DNA of 32,924 nt from positions 1 through 32,924 of the forward strand of contig CAZIPN010000023.1 in assembly GCA_964541225.1 (NCBI GenBank). The letters run 5' to 3'. This DNA is from CAZIPN01 sp964541225. Its GTDB lineage: Bacteria; Actinomycetota; Coriobacteriia; Anaerosomatales; JAAXUF01. The notes beneath the pieces were generated by a model. It saw only the letters and a list, made by a program, of their open reading frames with translations, made no database searches and was not told the DNA's origin. A program made the position numbers and the translations under genes. Shown here in pieces: positions 31,724 to 32,924 of the stretch (the first letter of the stretch is position 1; every line of letters starts with the position of its first letter).

Positions 31724-31732
31724 TGCTAGAAT
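31724..31732 (+). promoter_or_regulatory. Putative extended -10 promoter of mdh
   Basis: TGC plus TAGAAT gives a good extended -10 element in the 193-bp spacer before mdh. The start site would be about 72 bases before the ATG at 31812. The -35 region is weak. The rest of the spacer is GC-rich and shows no gene. Confidence 0.5.
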
Positions 31733-31811
31733 CTTGCGGTATCTCACCAGCGCCCGCTTGCAACGAGGGCCGCGCTTCTAGACGCTTCCAGACACGAGGG
31801 ATTGGGACTTG

Positions 31812-32747
31812 ATGGCGTATCCGAAGGTCACCATTGTGGGCGCCGGGCAGGTTGGAGCGACCGCCGCCCAGCTCATCGCAGAGCGCGACATTGCGAACGT
31901 GGTTCTGATCGATGTTGCCGAGGGACTGCCGCAGGGCAAGGCGCTGGACATGATGCATATGCGCTCAGTGCTCAAGTTCGGTCCGAGTGTGACGGGCACC
32001 AACGACTATGCCGATACCGCCGGATCCGACCTCGTGGTTGTGACCGCCGGCCTGCCGCGCAAGCCAGGCATGAGTCGCGATGACTTGCTTGCCGCCAACC
32101 GAACCATCGTCGAAAGCGTGATCTCGAGCGTGGTCGCGGCCTCGCCGGACGCGGTCATCCTGTGCGTCACGAATCCACTCGACGTCATGACGTACCTGGC
32201 GTGGAAGGTCTCCGGGCTGCCCGCGACGCGCGTGCTTGGCATGGGCGGCGTGCTCGACTCGGCACGTTTCGCCTTCGCCATCGCCGAGAAGACCGGCGCG
32301 CCGATCGGCGACATCGTGGCTCTTGCCGCGGGCGCGCATGGCGACGCGATGGTGCCGCTGCCGCGTCAGTCGACTGTCGGCGGGACACCGCTCACCGAGC
32401 TCTTGTCCGCCGATGATGTCGATGCGCTCGTTGCGCGCACCATCAATGGCGGCGCCGAGGTCGTGAGCCTGCTCAAGACCGGCTCGGCATTCTACGCGCC
32501 TGGTGCCAGCGTGATGGCCATGGTGCGAGCGATACTGCAAGACAGCGGCGAGGTGCTGCCGAGCTGCGTGTACCTGAACGGCCAATACGGCATCGAGGAC
32601 GTGTACATGACGGTTCCGGCCACTCTCGGCGCCGCTGGGGTTGTCGCGGTCGACGAAATCGCGCTCACCGCCGACGAACTCGCTGCGCTGCAAGCCTCGG
32701 CTGCGACCGTCTCGGCGGCTGTCGACGCGCTCGGCTTGCGGGAGTAG
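31812..32747 (+). CDS. mdh: Malate dehydrogenase, LDH-like (type 3)
   Basis: 311 residues. It interconverts malate and oxaloacetate with NAD. VTIVGAGQVGATAA has the Rossmann loop (GAGQVG at 10-15), and Asp34 in LIDVAEG selects NAD. GLPRKPGMSRDDLL holds Arg83 and Arg89; an Arg at the substrate loop position marks malate rather than lactate specificity. NPLDVM (121-126), VLDSARF with Arg152, and GAHGDAMVPLP with catalytic His176 complete the site. The start was set at ATG 31812; a TTG three bases earlier adds one residue. A fumarase subunit starts two bases after the stop, so the two form a reductive or oxidative C4-acid module of the citric acid cycle. Confidence 0.95.
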   Translation: MAYPKVTIVGAGQVGATAAQLIAERDIANVVLIDVAEGLPQGKALDMMHMRSVLKFGPSVTGTNDYADTAGSDLVVVTAGLPRKPGMSRDDLLAANRTIVESVISSVVAASPDAVILCVTNPLDVMTYLAWKVSGLPATRVLGMGGVLDSARFAFAIAEKTGAPIGDIVALAAGAHGDAMVPLPRQSTVGGTPLTELLSADDVDALVARTINGGAEVVSLLKTGSAFYAPGASVMAMVRAILQDSGEVLPSCVYLNGQYGIEDVYMTVPATLGAAGVVAVDEIALTADELAALQASAATVSAAVDALGLRE

Positions 32748-32748
32748 C

Positions 32749-32924
32749 GTGCTTCCCTCGGCGAGCATCGCCGACGCCGTGGCCGCCGCGATTGTGCGCG
32801 CGGCCAGCTCGCTGCGACCCGACGTGCTCGATGCGCTTCAAGCAGCCGTCGCCACCGAGCGCTCGCCGAGAGGGCGTGCCGTGCTCGAGCAGCTCGTCGA
32901 AAACGCCCGCATCGCCGAGTCCGA
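32749..32924 (+). CDS. Class I fumarate hydratase, alpha subunit, N-terminal part (cut by window end)
   Basis: A GTG two bases after the mdh stop opens a frame that stays open to the window edge (58 residues plus two bases). The segment VAAAIVRAASSLRPDVLDAL, then ATERSPRGRAVLEQLVENARIAES, matches the start of class I fumarase or tartrate dehydratase alpha subunits: a helix with A...L..DV, the E.S..G...L motif, then ILENA.IA. In the family, an active-site QDTG block follows next, outside this window. The neighbouring mdh supports fumarase over tartrate dehydratase. The iron-sulfur cysteines would lie downstream. Confidence 0.85.
   Translation, partial: MLPSASIADAVAAAIVRAASSLRPDVLDALQAAVATERSPRGRAVLEQLVENARIAES

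Noticed and set aside
1..32924. Mobile element, prophage, tRNA or rRNA genes
   Set aside because: I saw no transposase, integrase, terminal inverted repeats, or cloverleaf-type sequence; only the 3' duplication and short repeats listed.

Overview
The window is high-GC bacterial chromosome from a draft or metagenome-style assembly, since it contains one run of exactly 100 N at 7957-8056. The gene set is archaeal-type topoisomerase I, LDH-like malate dehydrogenase followed by a class I fumarase subunit, MenG, a multiheme c-type cytochrome, HypA/HypB, Tat components and SpoIIAA-like STAS proteins. Together with GTG/TTG starts and strong Shine-Dalgarno sites, this suggests an anaerobic, menaquinone-using Actinomycetota relative (Coriobacteriia-like). 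The placement is inference only; no rRNA or tRNA gene is visible.

Region 1 (1-3850) holds the 3' end of one secreted repeat protein and a complete paralogue of it. The complete copy has a signal peptide, eight ~102-residue carboxypeptidase-regulatory-like repeats, one InlB-type repeat and three DUF5648-like repeats. Both copies end in the same C-terminal module and the same UUCG-type hairpin terminator, so this is the edge of a tandem family.

Region 2 (3855-17857) is a surface polysaccharide locus. It contains a GT4 enzyme on the minus strand, then rmlA, an rmlC-like gene, rmlB and rmlD for dTDP-L-rhamnose. These are followed by a GT2, a GT4, a small membrane protein, a phosphohexomutase, another GT4, a polyprenyl-phosphate sugar transferase (WbaP type) and a Wzy/WaaL-like membrane protein with a TPR tail. 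The reading is sugar nucleotide synthesis, lipid-linked initiation, extension, then polymerisation or ligation. No flippase is seen in the window.

Region 3 (17936-22948) is respiratory. It has a membrane-anchored cytochrome with 10 CXXCH sites plus two expanded sites, menG, a TrzA/MtaD-type deaminase that may belong to futalosine-type menaquinone synthesis, and two small single-span membrane proteins, one of them a TPR protein.

Region 4 (23055-28149) has two divergent STAS proteins, a TatA/B-like protein, tatC, hypA, hypB and an HD-domain protein in a tight plus-strand run. It ends with a convergent, unrecognised membrane-anchored protein. Tat export and hydrogenase nickel insertion being adjacent fits a Tat-exported [NiFe] hydrogenase encoded elsewhere.

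Region 5 (28379-32924) has topA of archaeal type, a nitrilase-fold protein lacking its catalytic residues, mdh, and the start of a fumarase alpha subunit cut by the window end.

The features most worth attention are the archaeal-type TopA, the degenerate nitrilase, the hexapeptide-repeat N-terminus of RmlD running into the assembly gap, the expanded heme sites, the histone-like basic tail on the Wzy/WaaL protein, and the small gene remnant between rmlA and rmlC. I did not find a clear-cut new defence or mobile system.
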